A stretch of 64,000 bases of DNA from Pyrocephalus nanus. Its lineage: Eukaryota > Chordata > Aves > Passeriformes > Tyrannidae. This document shows positions 1 to 12,075 of the stretch, piece by piece. Where the stretch lies: positions 13,954,001-14,018,000 of the forward strand of contig CM076268.1 in assembly GCA_038380795.1 (NCBI GenBank), in the 5' to 3' direction. Both the position numbers and the translations under genes were made by a program. The number at the start of each line of letters is the position of its first letter. Position 1 is the stretch's first letter. A model generated the notes under the pieces. That model was not told the origin of the DNA. It did not search any database and saw only the letters and a program-made list of their open reading frames with translations.

Positions 1-2973
1 TCCAGATCTGCCACTCCCTCCCTTCTCTCTCCCCTAAGACCAACTCCTCTAAGCATCCACAGGTGACACTGGATAGGCTGGCAAAGTGTCTCTGGCATAT
101 GCCCATGGCTCAGCCCTGGGGAGGGCAGCAGGCCCTGTAACACTGCTGCAGGCACAGCTATGCCAGGACAGGCAGCACAGGCTGGCACCAAGTGCCGCCT
201 GTCCCACTTTGGGCTGTGATAGTAACAGCCATGTAGTATACCCCTCCCAGCCACCCCCACCCTGGCTCTCTGGTGTTGTTGGCACTGCAGCCCTGCCACC
301 CAGCTAAATTTAACCACCCTACCAGCCACCTGCTGTGTGTAAACAGAAGTGCCTGGGAGCAGGGTTTCTCGCCCAGAAAGCAGCTCTGTGCACACAGCGT
401 GTCACAGGCACACAAGGGGCAACACCCAGAGCCATCAGGTAGCCAGGTGGCTGGTCCCTGTCTCCATCCTCCCAGCACCACCAGCAGCGGGGGATAGGGA
501 GCTGCCCCCTCGCTGTAAAATGGGAGCAGATGGGGGACAGAACAGGGGAATCATCCATCCTCAAGGGACCTGTCTTTTCAGGAGGGGACCATGCACCTTG
601 ACCATGGCCAGGCTCTGCCCTGCTTGAGAAGCACCCCTGTGATTACCCCTGTGCTCTTCATGCAGTGCTGCAGGGTGTTAGGGCACTACCTCCACAAAAT
701 GTGCCATGGGACTTGCTGGACCAAAGTGAGGTGATGGTCCCTGGGCACAGCTGGGCAGCAGCTGCTCAGGTACTGTGGGTGATGCCAACCCACTGGGGGG
801 CCAGTCTGATGGATAGGAGTTTCTCCTTTTTTTTTGTTCTCGGGGCCATCATCCATTAGGGAGAGTTAAATTTAGGTTAAAGCTGATCCCTTATTACCTT
901 GCTGCTAATCAGAGCACGAGTAGATTATTAATAAGCACATTAAAATATTGGTGAAATGCTATTTTTGGGAGGTGAAGTCACAGTTTTAATCTGGTTAATT
1001 GATTGAGTCATTTCTCTTTCCCCTCTCTGGTGACCTGTCCTTGGTTAGCTCCCCAAGGCACCCAACGGGGGGCCCCCCGCCCCGGGGCCTGTCTGGTCAG
1101 GCACCCAGTGCCTTCTGCAGTAAGCTCCAAGGGACCTCCTTCACCTATGCCGGGAGAACAGAGGGGCTCATTGCCCCCCAAAAGGGGACAATGGGGTAAG
1201 ATAACAATTGGACAAGGGACAGCATCCTGGTCACCCATGGACCAGAGCAGCAGCTGTGGAAGAGTGGATACTGTGGAGTGGAGAAGGTTCTACAAGCCCC
1301 ACATCCCACTCCCAACCCTGAGTCAGCGGGACATAGAGCTGCCTGGCTTTGGGTTTCACCCAGCTTTGGCTTGTCCGAGAGTTTGGGAGGACATTGAGAA
1401 GAGGGTTTGCAGTGTTAGCCAGTGCCCCATGGCCAGCCATGCCCTCTGTGCCCATTCCAGCCCAGTGCACACCCAGCAGGGCTGTAGGGACAGCCCTTGG
1501 TGCTGCTCAGTACCACACATGGCCAGTCCAGAGACCCAGTGGTGAGGGACACCCACTACAGCCCCAGTGCCATAGTGCCCAGCTGCAAAGCCCAGGACAC
1601 TGGGATAAAGACCTGCAGGATGTCCTTGCAGGTGGTGGGGATGGAAGCATACTGAAGTCCCATCCCCACTTCACTCCATCACCTGCAGCTCAGCCCCTCA
1701 AGTCCAGGGCCAAACTCAGCTGACTCATCCTCTTCCTCCTTCTCTCCGGACTAGTTGGCTGGTGCCCGATGGAGCCAACTAGTGGGGATGGACCTGGCAC
1801 TGCCTGCGGCACACCCAGCCTCCACAGCCCGGCACACTGCTGGGCCTGGGGGACTGTCCCCTGCTGCAGGGGGACCCTCCATCCCAGGGCTCAGGTCTCT
1901 GTGGGCAGGAAGGTAGCATACCAGCTGGGCATGGCTCATAGGGTGGATACTGCTCCCAACCCCCAGTGCTGTGCCAAGTGCATCTCCATGCTATTCCCAC
2001 CTTTCCCTGGCCCCAGGGATGGGTAAAGGCTGGGGAGACCCAGGGGTTTCCCTGGGAAAGGAGGGGCCAGAACTTGCGAGGGGTTTTCGGGCAGGCTGGG
2101 TCCTGGCAAAGGCAGTGCAAGTCCCAGGCCTGCTCCGAAGCATGAAACTGTCCCGGATGCCCAACAAGGCCTTCCCCATACTCATGGGAGGAAGTGCATC
2201 TATCCCCCAGCACTGTTGTTGCTCAGAGGGGCAGCCCATTGGTCCTCAGCAGGGCAAGGCCATGGGGATGGCAGCATGCCCCCTGCACAGGGGCACAGGG
2301 ACAGGAGCAGGAGTGGCACAGCGGGAGTCCCAGCACACACAGGCACATGATGACCTCCCCAGGATGTGCCCATTGGGTTTAGGAGGTGGTTCTGGGCTCA
2401 CATGCAGAAGAGGGGGTCCTGGCCAACTGGTTGGTCTGGGCAGGGGCTGGCTTGGGGGTGAGGGTCCTGCCATGGCTGTGACAGCAAACCAGGAGCACAT
2501 AGCATGCAGCTCTGTCCCCAGGACCAAGCATCCCAGGATACAAGCTGATGCAGGCACCAGGGTGTGTCCCTGCCTCGGCTTGTGGGGCACACCCAGGGCT
2601 TTCCTGGCCAGATGGATGGAGGGCACAGCTGTGGCCCCAGAGGAGTCAAATTCCTCGATATGGCAGGGAAGGGTCCGACCAGCTGCCATTTATGTGCACA
2701 GCAGTTCTTTCACGCTCCACTCTGCACCAGTCCCCTCCCCAAATAAAACACTCCCATCACCCCAGGTCCACAGGAGACCATTAGGGGCTCTCATTGCCTC
2801 CTGGAAAGGTCTTCAGCTTTGCTCCACACGGAGCTCAGTGCAACCCCTCTGCCAGAGACTGTGTTCAGCACCTAAACGGCATTTCCCCCCTCCCCAAATA
2901 ACCCCGCAGAACTCATCAGACAGAGACCCCTCCCTCAGAACAGAGACCCCGTGTCCTCCGGGGCGGCACCTAC
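1..2973 (-). other. KCNIP2: KCNIP2 intron downstream of alternative first exon 1b (runs off the left edge)
   Basis: This stretch follows the splice donor at 2968-2973 on the minus strand and should be the intron leading to the shared KCNIP2 exons. I looked on the minus strand for the shared segment that begins (S)VDDEFELSTV and for the EF-hand exons and found neither, so they are inferred to lie left of position 1. The sequence is GC-rich and CpG-poor, with many short chance frames. One AT-rich island at 845-1015 is listed separately. I see no recognisable repeat here. Confidence 0.6.
845..1015. promoter_or_regulatory. AT-rich island in GC-rich intron, candidate enhancer
   Basis: A block of about 170 bases stands out from its GC-rich surroundings. 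It contains several homeodomain-type cores (CTAATCAG, TTATTAATAAG, GGTTAATTGATT) and an exact AP-1 site, TGAGTCA, at 1004-1010. Dense TAAT cores inside an otherwise GC-rich intron are typical of conserved non-coding elements, but conservation cannot be judged from one sequence. The function is inference only. Confidence 0.3.
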
Positions 2974-3061
2974 CTTGGGAGAGAGTGCCGGTGACAAACT
3001 GATAGAAGAAGCGGATCACCCGGCCCAGCTGCCTCTTGCAGCGCTGCTGGCAGTGGCTCAT
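2974..3061 (-). CDS. KCNIP2: KCNIP2 alternative first coding exon 1b (isoform-specific N-terminus)
   Basis: The exon encodes the N-terminal 29 residues, starting MSHCQQRCKRQLG and ending QFVTGTLSQ, of a KChIP2 isoform. KChIP2 is an EF-hand calcium sensor that binds Kv4 channel N-termini and controls their trafficking and gating. The start is the ATG at 3061, in good context (GCC before it, A after it), and is the first ATG in an open frame. The exon ends TCC-CAA-G and is followed by GTAGGT (2968-2973), leaving phase 1. From memory, the human isoform beginning MNRCPRRCRSPLG is also 29 residues long, has the same phase and shares Cys4, Cys8, the LG pair, YQ and VTG. The two cysteines could be acylation sites (inference). 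EF hands are encoded elsewhere. The exon lies at the edge of a CpG island, so it probably has its own promoter. Confidence 0.88.
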
Positions 3062-3680
3062 GGCTCCAGCTCCCAGCGCTGGGGAGGGACCCAGCCGCAC
3101 CCCCTCCCGGCCTCCAAACAGCCCCCCAGCTCCTCCGAGCAGCAGGCGATGCCCGGGGGACGACAGAGCCTTCCTGCCCGGAGCGAGCCTGCGGGCATGG
3201 GCGGCGGGAGCAGCCCGGCGGGGCGGGCAGCGGCAGCGCCCGGCAGCGCGGCAGCCGCCGGCCCCGCTCCCCGGCGGCGGGCAGCGGCAACTTTTGCGCG
3301 GGGATGCTCCGGTTCGGGGGGACGGCGGGACAGGGGGCCGGCGGCGATGCCCCTCCCAGGGCTCGGGCTCACGAAAGGTGACCGCAAAGAGGGAGCGAGG
3401 TGCCCGGTCACGTTCTCCCGTGCCGTGCCCGCCCGCCGGCCCCCTCCGTACCGCAAAGTTGCAGGGAGCGGTGGGGAGCAGAGTAAAGGTGATGCGGGGG
3501 GCCGGGGAGCCCGGCAGTGCCAGCCAGCTCTCCGGCAGAGGCAGATGGACGCTTCCCTGGTTGGCAGAGCCTCGGGTTGCCCCTGGCTCCCGGTCCGCCC
3601 CTTGGCACCAGATCGACCCGGCACTTCACGCCCCGGCTGGCCGGGAACCAGAGGCAGGTTGGTATGGCAACCGGCAGACT
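3062..3680 (-). promoter_or_regulatory. KCNIP2: CpG island, likely promoter and 5' UTR of KCNIP2 exon 1b
   Basis: CpG dinucleotides are dense here, especially 3170-3500, unlike the CpG-poor sequence on both sides. The island abuts the ATG of exon 1b on its 5' side for a minus-strand gene. No clear TATA box is seen, which fits a CpG-island promoter. The transcription start cannot be placed from sequence alone. The long open frames here on both strands follow from the GC-rich composition. Confidence 0.65.
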
Positions 3681-3782
3681 CCACAGGTCCCGCTGACCAA
3701 TGAGGCCCTGCTGCATCCCAGAGCCACCTCTCTCCGAGAGCAGGGAAGGATGCTCCTTCCGGAGGGGAGCCGGCACCGAGAG

Positions 3783-4036
3783 CATCCTGCATCCTTGAGC
3801 ATCAGCCATCCGTTCCCACTATCAAGTGCTGTGTGCATCCTGTATCCTTGGGCATGAATTATCTGCTCCAGCCAGCTGGTGCTGCAAGTATTCTGCATCC
3901 CCACATATCAACCATCCAGTGCTGCAAGTGTCCTGCATCCCTGTTGCCACAGCAATCCAACACTGCGAGCATCCTGCATCCCCGGGCATCAGTCCCCCCC
4001 AGCACTGCAAGTGTCCTGCACCTCCAGGCATCCACT
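3783..4036. repeat. Degenerate minisatellite, about six units of roughly 40-55 bp
   Basis: Units share a core of the form TCCTGCATCC, then CATCA, then CACTGCAAGTG. Copies begin near 3783, 3837, 3892, 3932, 3971 and 4015. Unit length and sequence drift, so the array is old or evolving by unequal exchange. Stop-poor frames cross it on both strands, but their only common feature is the repeat. It lies in the KCNIP2 intron about 0.7 kb upstream of exon 1b, just outside its CpG island. Confidence 0.75.
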
Positions 4037-6479
4037 TCTGCTGGCTCCACACCGGGGGGGAGGCAAGGATGGGTGCAAGAATGGGAGGAAAAGAAGTCAA
4101 ACTCCAAGACCACCCAGGCTAAGAGCTGCTCGCTCCAAGCTCAGCCTGGCAGCGAGTTGCTACCTTGCACAGTATGTCAGAGCCAGAAGGGAGTCCGGCA
4201 TGTGGTGGTGATGGGATTTCCCTGCTCCCAGAGCCAGCCTGAGATGCTCTGTGCAGACTCAAGACAACATCTCTTCCCCTAGTTCCTTTTTCACAGCTGT
4301 AGTTCCATCTCTACACTGCATTCACACCCCACACAAGCAGTATCTATCAGTTCTGAATCCATCCAGGCTCTATTATCTCGTTAAACTTCATCTCTTATTA
4401 ATAGGGAAGGAAGTGAACAAAAAGGGACCTGATGGAAATTACAGCTTCTTCTCCCTCAGGGATGGAAAAGGAGGTGGAGCCATGATCCAGCCAGGAACAG
4501 CCCAGTCCCTACCAATACCTCAAGAAGGGAAGGTGCAGGAGCACCACCACCTCCCCCCAGCCCTATACCAGGGTTGGTATAGGGTAACCTCACCTCCTGC
4601 TCCCCAAAATAAAGGCCATCCCCTTCAAACGAAGCTCTCCCTGTCTCTTATTCAGGCCACACCCCTGCAAAAGATAGGCAGCCCCACAACAGAGTGTCCT
4701 CACCATGGCAGGACAGTGGGGGGACCTGCACCAGGGGATGCTGCACTGGTCACTGCATAGCTGAGCCAAGTTTGGGGAGATCCTAAAAAAGGCACAACAC
4801 ACAGCACAGCAGAGACTTGCAACCCCACAATAGTACATCCACAAAGCCCCAGGCTGGGGAAGGGCTGCAAGGTACATTGTCCTCACAAGGGGAAGGGGAC
4901 ACCCAAAGTAGAGTGGGCAGCTCAGCAGACAGACACAGCTCTAGGGAGAGTCTGTGAATGCAACACTCTGACTGAATCTACCTCTGTGAACCAACCTCCC
5001 CCACCTGAAAGCACAGAAATTTGGGCTTCCAGCAGCGCCCAGTCCCCTTCTGCCACCTTCTGGGGACAGATCTGGGGTTTAGGTCCCTTGTTCTTATCTA
5101 CAGTATCCAGGAGCCCTGCTCCTGGCTTAACCCCACAACACAAATACACTGGGACAGTTTCTCTCAGCAGTCAGATCCCACGAGCTGTGTGATAGAAGGC
5201 CAGATCCTGACAGTGCACAGCTCGCCCCCACTCTGAGGGAGAGGGGCAGCTCCCAGCATCACCGTGGGGACCACCCAGCACAACTCAGACCAAGGCAGCT
5301 GCAGCATCCCGAAAGCCCACGAGATACAGGAGAGGTGGCAGAACAGCCACAGGAGGGTGCCAGAGCCCACAGGACGTGACAGCAAACAAAGTTTGCAGCT
5401 CGATCCCCAAAACCACCGTATGACTCCTTGGAAGCCAGAGACATGGCAGCAGAGCAGAGCCCCAGCACCCGTGTCACCCATCCTGCCTCCAGGCTTGGCT
5501 GCCCACCAGCATCTCTGGGTGCTGCAACCAGTCCAGAAGTGTAAAGTGATTTCCAAAGCAGCATCACCTTTCTGGGCTGGCCCTTGACTCACCAGAAAGC
5601 CCCTTATGCACTGACACTGAGACAGAAGTTCATGGGAACTACATGAGCTGAGCCAGGGGACTGTCCTCTCCCCCTGCACCCAGCAACACACAGGAGGTAG
5701 TTTGCAAGGATGATGCATTGCAGAGACAAGAGCCAGCTTGCTCCCATCCCAGGGCTCCCTTTGAGCACACACTCTCCAGGCTGGCACCAGGGACTGTGTA
5801 TCTTGTCCTTGCAGAAAGGCAGCAAAGCCACTTGGTCACTGACCCTGCTCCTCCCTGACAAGATGAGCAGGCATTCAGCGCAAATCAAAAGCAAGCCACA
5901 AGGCAGGGCTGTTGAGCCCACCTTTACACCCTCTTTCCTGCTGAAGACATCAGCTGGGACACAGCCACCAGGGTTGCCACTGCAGGGTGCATCCTGACAG
6001 CTCCTGTCTCAAAACCCAGCCTGTGGTTCTCCCAAACCTGCCTCCCCCCATCATGAGGCCAGTTGTTCCCCAGCCCCTGCCCCAGCCTCAGAGGAACTCC
6101 ATTCCCCACAGTGCCTCACAGGGCAAAGGACATTCTCCAAAAGACATTTAGATCCAGCCCGTGTGCCCAGAACACCTGCTGGGCTCCCAGAGAGGACATG
6201 TCATCGCTGGAGCTGCAGCAATAGGAAGGAGGAGGACTATGGCTCCAGGTTCTGTCTATGCCTTTGCTCCCCCATGTGCTTTGGCTCTGACAAGGGGAGA
6301 CACTGCCCTGCATCTCCCAGTGCCCAGCCTGCACTAGGGACTAGCCCAGCTCCCCCCTGTAGGGGATAAAGGGTAAATTCAGGGAGACGGGAGACCAACG
6401 TTGTCTCCCGCTTCCCTGCCCCAGTCCCCGTGCCTGCCTGCAGACTGTGCCGGGACACCTCCAGCTTGGAAGCACAGAA
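4037..6479 (-). other. KCNIP2: KCNIP2 intron between first exons, no recognised feature
   Basis: This is GC-moderate intronic sequence between the minisatellite and the intragenic CpG island. I see no exon, RNA gene or recognisable transposon remnant. Open frames are short and overlapping on both strands without coding character. Confidence 0.5.
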
Positions 6480-6860
6480 GCCCGGGGCAGGACGTACAGG
6501 CCACGCGGCTCACCTGCGGTGTCACGCGTGGGGACACAGCCTGACCACGCTCCGTGGCCCCGCTTCGTGCCCCCCGCTCTGTGCCCCCGTCCCGTGCCCC
6601 ATTCTCGGAGCCGCCGCGGTGTCGCTGCCGCCGCCTGACGCTGAGAGGAGCCCCGGTACAGCGCAGCAGAGCGGCAGGGAGGCAGGAGGTGAGCCGGGGA
6701 CACGGATCGTTCAGACGGCTGTGGCGGCTGATGGCACACGGGGGACAGGAGGGGACACGTGCTGTTGTGTCGGAGCGTGGCCCTGCATGCGTGTGAGAGG
6801 GGGCAAGGGAGCCGTGAAGGCCATCCCTGCACGCACACGTGGCCACCACGGTCCGCTGGC
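6480..6860. promoter_or_regulatory. Intragenic CpG island with splice-donor-like sites on both strands
   Basis: CpG density rises sharply between about 6490 and 6850. On the plus strand, GCAGGAG is followed by GTGAGC at 6689. On the minus strand, ACCGCAG is followed by GTGAGC (plus positions 6513-6508). Each matches the vertebrate donor consensus well, as expected downstream of first exons. The island could be a further KCNIP2 promoter or the start of an antisense transcript. In human an antisense RNA, KCNIP2-AS1, is annotated near this gene, but I cannot match sequences. No protein-coding exon is claimed. Confidence 0.4.
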
Positions 6861-7556
6861 AGTTCCTTGCAGGCTGAAAGGGCAGTGACAGCACCGCCGG
6901 GGATGGGGACACCCAGAGCCATTGCGTCCTTCCCTACCCACGGCCCTCTCCTTCCGAGACGGCTTCTTGGCAGACACATGCTTCCTAAGACACCGACATG
7001 TGGGTTGGTACCTGTCGCAGGAGTGCAGGGAGCTGCCAGGGGAATTCGCACTGGTTCCCGGCCCTGAAATATTCATTAGCACAGCCGCCGAGAGAAGGGG
7101 GGGAATAAAAGACAAACAGAACGGGGGAAGCAGACAGAACGCTTGCAGGCAGCTCAGCATGGCACAGACAAGCCCATGAGGTGTTTGAATCAAGGTCTTC
7201 ATTTGAGTCATCACACCAGTATGTGGGTTCCCTGGTGTCCGTGCAAAGCCTGTCTCACTGTCACGGGTGTCATGGGCACATGAACATTCCTAGAAAATGC
7301 AACCAAGAGACAGTGGTCCTTGCAGGACATACAGCATGAATAGGGATGCCCTGGGATGTGGACATCACCAAGGGGCACCGTACTGGGCTGGGGGTCAGGG
7401 GCCATTCCTGCCAGCCCTGGATGGGGCCTGAGCTTCAAAGAGCTTCAGCTTGGGCTACACACCCCAGGAACAGTACCAGATCAGTGCTCTAGCCCAGGGC
7501 CACCTTGGCCAGGATATCTACGGTCTCTCTGGAGTCATCCCATAGCTGGCAGATAC

Positions 7557-7600
7557 CTCTGACATCATCTGCCAACCTCTCTGACATCATCTGCCAACCT
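7557..7600. repeat. Perfect 22-bp tandem duplication
   Basis: A 22-base unit starting CTCTGACATCATCTGCC is present at 7557-7578 and again at 7579-7600 without mismatch. Perfect identity suggests a recent event or length polymorphism. It lies in intron sequence and has no evident function. Confidence 0.9.
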
Positions 7601-8164
7601 TTCTCTGAAGGAGAAAGAGCAGTCAGGGTGGGAGGCACATTTCCAGTAATGAGGAAGGTCAATCAGGATGAGAAGGAGGCAAATTTCCATTACCAAGGAA
7701 GGGCAGTTGGGGTGGGAGGAATGCAGGACACTCTGCAGCCCTGTGCCAAGCCTCAAGACACCACTCAGACCCACAGAGACTGGGCAAATGCTCTGTTCTC
7801 TCTGTACCTAAATCCAGCCCTCACCTTTTTTGGGGATGGAGGGCATATGCATCCCAGCAATGCCAAACCCACAGCTGCTTGGCAGGGACAGAGCAGTTCC
7901 TGGCCAGAGGGAGAGCTCAGCAAGGTACACCCCAGAGCCAGCACATGATGAGGGAGGAGAAGGAGGTGGACATCCCGGCAGCAGAGATGACTGCAGGAGA
8001 CATGAGTTTCTGGTTCCAGACCCACTGCATCGGGGTGGGTGGCTCTGTGGGATCCCAACACCACTGCCGCCAGCAGAAGAAAGCTCAGCCAAGCCAGCCC
8101 TGCATGCTGCTGCTCTGCTTCTGTCTCCTCCCAGCCCGGGGAAACCACAGCCTCCGGGACTGGG

Positions 8165-8265
8165 GGAAGTGCTGAAAACGTGATGCCAGAGAAAATAAAT
8201 AAGGCAACTAATGAGGTAATTTGCATAGCTATTAGCAGGCAGGATTTGCAGCGGGTCTGACATGG
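8165..8265. promoter_or_regulatory. AT-rich island with exact octamer (POU) motif
   Basis: The core contains ATTTGCAT at 8219-8226, an exact POU/octamer site. Around it are CTAATGAGG, GCTATTAGC and AAATAAATAA in a GC-rich intron. This resembles neural enhancer composition, and KChIP2 is expressed in heart and brain. The regulatory role is inferred, and a chance match to a short motif is possible. Confidence 0.28.
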
Positions 8266-10429
8266 GATGTGCTGTCACAGCGAAGCACAGCCCGGGGGCT
8301 TTGCTGGTGCTTGCAGAGGGAAACACACGGCACAGCCGTGCTGCATGGGCACACCGCAGGCACCCACCGCAGCCACCGGTCACCCCATGACCGGGGAGGC
8401 AAAAGGGGCCGGACCAAACCCAGGAAGGAGGTGGGAGGAAGGCTCAGAGTGGGCAGACAGTCTGGGAAGGGCTGAGTGCTCTAACGTTAGCTCATACTGC
8501 CCTTGGCCATACACCCCGGGGCTTGGCCCTGTGATGTACAGAGCATGGGGCAGCACACAACTCATACCTTGCCAAGGCACAGAGAGCATCCATGAAAGGA
8601 CGAGCTTGCAGAGGCCAAGGGAAAGCTGCCAGCAGCCCAGCCTGCCTTGCGGGGCAGCCCTGCCATGTCAGAGCCAGCTGGCTCCATGCGCTTTCCCATC
8701 CAGAGCTGGCCACAGCTCCCTGCATCCCTTACTTCTGCTTGCTCCCTTGTGAGCCTAGCCTAAAACACATCCATGACAAACATAAACCCCAGTCTTTGCT
8801 GCCAGCAAGCCCAGCTCCCCCTGACTCCCAGCAGAAGGTGCAATTTTGGGATGTAGGAGTGTGCATGAAGCCTCATGGCATCACCAGCTCTGCCCCCATC
8901 CTCAGATGTTTGGGTCAGGAATCATTGCACCACAGCAGGAAGGAGGGCACTGGCCATCCTGGTGCCTTCAGGCATGCAGGGGCAACACACCTGCAACCTG
9001 TGACACTGCTGGATCCCCAACCTGCTCTGCCTTGTAAATCAGCCGTGTGATGGAGAGGAGTGGCACGCAGGGCCACCCTGCCCCGGGCTGCCAGGGCATG
9101 TCTGGCTTTCATCACAAACGTGCGACGACAGCTCAGCTCATTCTCAGCCGGTGGATCTTGTTAAAAAATGCATGTGACGTGATCTGTCTGCTCACGAAGG
9201 CGCAGGGAAGGAACCCAACCCAACACCGTGCACCGATCCCGCAGCACCAACCCACCAGCAGCTGGCACACAGCGAGCAGTGGGGCAGGAGCCTGGCTCTC
9301 TGGCACCAGGGACCGAGACGTGCCAAAGCATCCCCACAGTGCAGGGAAAGGATGGGAGCACCCCCACCATCTGATGACAGAGACAAGCAGAAAGACCCAA
9401 TGGATGAGTGGTTGAACAGACAAACAGACGCAAACTCCACAAGCAATTTGGGTGGTGGGTGACAAGCCAAGATCAGGGTCAGAGCCCCACAGAGACCAGC
9501 CTGGTGTGTCCATCCCCTCCAGCACCTCCATGATAGCCCATCACCATCCAGGTTACACTGAGGCACTCACTGCTCCCAAGCTGAATTTTTTTTTGTCAGT
9601 TCTGCTAAATATTTTAGGGATTTACACAGAAAAGCTCTCTGTGCTCAGCAGCATTTAGGCTCCACTGGCATCATGCAGGCAGTCACAGACACACCCCTGC
9701 CTTCCAGGGCATGAATAATTCATTGCCCCCATGAACAGGGTACAAGCAGTGGGAAGAAGGTGAACAAAACTGGGGGAACAGGTTTCATCACCCCCTGCCC
9801 AGGCTCCTGGGGTGCACCCCGAGACTCTCCATATCCTGCGATGGGAGGGCAAAGAACTGCACCAACAGCTGCAGGGAAACAGAGGCACAGGGAAGGGAAA
9901 AGAGCCAGAACCTGAACCCAGCCCTGGTTATAGGGCTGACACATCAAGGCTGCAGCAGTAAGCAAGGACACCACAGCCTGCCTGGGCCATCTAGGGCCAT
10001 TTCAGAGCTTGCTGGGTGTGCAAAGCACAGAAGTGTTGGGGGTACCCATGTTATATCAGGCAATGAGGCAGCACAGCCCCCAGGACCTCCAAAGAGCATG
10101 GCCTTCACAAGTGGGCACATCACTGGAAGGGGTGCATGGCTGACACTGGGGCACAAGACAGCATCTCCTTATACTGAACTGGCATCATTTTGCCCCTCAG
10201 ATGCCCACCTTGCTCCATGCACATGGCACCTGACAAGGACCAGCAGGGGTTTCCGTCCCCAGTCCTGTCCCTGTTCCCACTCTAAGCTTCACCAGGGTCT
10301 CCTGAACTGCAAGGCTGGGAAAATCTCAGCCTGGCCACAAGTGATGCCAGCCCTGCTCCTAAATCTGCTCAAGGTGAGGACATGACCCTCAGCATCCCTC
10401 CAGACTCTCCACCCTCACCACCCCACACT

Positions 10430-10910
10430 AAGCCACGGTGACGGTGACAAATTAATGAGTTCCATGCAGTCACACACAGGTTGGGCTCCGATAAATGGGA
10501 GACGGCACCAGGCTCATTTCCTTGCAATCAGCGCTTGCTTGGCCGCCGACAGATCCAGCTCGGTGGGGTGATGGTGACAATCAGCAGGAAGTGCAGTTGG
10601 GACAGGCAGGGACACGACCTCGGTTTCCACGTGTGCAGGCAGCCTGGGGCTGCCTGTGGGCCAGGCAGAGGGACACCCTCCATCATCCAGGCGGATGCTG
10701 CCGGGCTGAGTGACACGGGCTATTAGCACCACCGCTTATCTGGGGGCTCTGGCACACGCTGGATGCACAGCTGGGAGAGGGAGATAAGACGCCCGAGGGA
10801 TCCCAGGGAGGGGAAACATATTTCAAATGGCAGGAATCTCCCCCAAAATGGACTTGTCTCGAAGGCACTGAGAGTGTTTGCCGCTATTAATAACTCCAGT
10901 GCTGCAACAA
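10430..10910. promoter_or_regulatory. Weak candidate regulatory stretch with GATA/TAAT motifs
   Basis: The stretch has dispersed AT-rich motifs: AAATTAATGAG near 10450, CTTATC near 10735, GATAAG near 10783 and GCTATTAATAAC near 10880. They occur amid CpG-containing sequence that is less eroded than the surroundings. It may include one or two small elements, but the evidence is composition and motifs only. Confidence 0.2.
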
Positions 10911-11854
10911 GGCGCGTGCCCTCTGCTCAGGGAGACACAGCAACAAGGCAGGGAGAGAGAGCAAAGCAGTGCTGGAGATGGGGCTGAGGTCCTGACCCAT
11001 GGCTTCTGACCTGTCCCCATGGCAACAGCACCCTGGCACTGGTCTGAAACCCCTGGATGTGTGGCTGGGTAGAATTGGGTGTCTATGGGCAGGGGAGACA
11101 CACAGGTACTATCCCTCTGACAGCCCACAGCTCACCTGCACTTTTCTCCAGCCTCAAGCCAAGACACTGCACAGCCCCATGGCTGGGCTGATGGCCCCCG
11201 ACACCAGAACTCTCCCTTTCCCTGAGAGATGGCTCAGCCCTCCAACCTCTTGCACTCTCTGCCCCATGGGGCAGCATGGCCACCCACTTGGCATCTCCAG
11301 GGCACCCGCTCAGCCCACTGCCAGCCCAGGGGGGCCCCCAGAGACTGCCTTTTAAAACCTGACATTTTGGGGACAGGAAAGCTATTTTCAGTTGTTTCAG
11401 AGGCAGTGTTTCCATCGCAGTATTTTCTGCCTCCACTGGAGGGAGGGATGCTCCCCCTGGGGGTGCCATGGCAGGCAGCTTTGTGATCGGCTTGTGGTGC
11501 TCAGCACCAGCTCCATGCCACCCCCTCATCTGCCTACCCAGTTCCTGGAGCCACTGTGCCCAAGAGCAGGTGGGAAAAGACATCCCAGGGTTCCCACCTG
11601 GTCAAGAGGGTCAGGAGCACCTCATCTGGGAGAGAAGATAGTGGGAAGCACAGAGCCTAGGGGCCTTGCTCCTGCCCGAGACCTTGCCAGCATCAGCAAG
11701 TTATCTTCCACACACCTTGATGAGACAACCCCAAAAATGAGCACACAGAGCAGAAGAGGCCCCCCTCGCTCTGGAGCCCCTAAGCACTCCTGATATGAAT
11801 AAATGTGCCTAGCAATTATGGGGTGGGGGGGAATACAGCCTCCCAGTGCAAGAC

Positions 11855-12075
11855 CTGCTGAGAGGCTCAGAAATAAATATGTTAATAATCAAATATCCAT
11901 CCTGTGCCTGAGCTCACGGGAGGACTTTCAAGTCTAATTAGCAGAAGATTTGTACCATTGCTGCCAGGGCTCGAGGGACAATTCGCCGTGGTTCCCACGA
12001 AGCGAGAGGTTCTGCTATAATTAGTCAGCAGCGTTCCGTCTGCAAGGATTACCTCCAAACCTCCCCCGCGTTCTG
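11855..12075. promoter_or_regulatory. Strong candidate conserved non-coding element
   Basis: About 220 bases combine AT-rich homeodomain cores (GTTAATAATCAAATA, TCTAATTAGCAG, TATAATTAGTCAG) with retained CpGs such as CAATTCGCCG and CACGAAGCGAGAGG. CpGs kept inside non-island DNA often mark sequence under constraint. The block differs from the CA/TG-rich decayed intron on both sides. The target would most simply be KCNIP2, but this is inference. Confidence 0.33.

Noticed and set aside
1971..3002. 343-codon open frame on the plus strand
   Set aside because: It overlaps KCNIP2 exon 1b antisense and runs through GC-rich intron. No domain or splice pattern supports it.
3626..4282. Several overlapping Cys-rich frames on both strands
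   Set aside because: They are translations of the minisatellite; every frame through a multiple-of-three-like repeat looks peptide-like.
6341..7051. 236-codon minus-strand frame over the intragenic CpG island
   Set aside because: Composition explains the lack of stops. Only the donor at its 3' part is worth noting, and I do not claim a protein.
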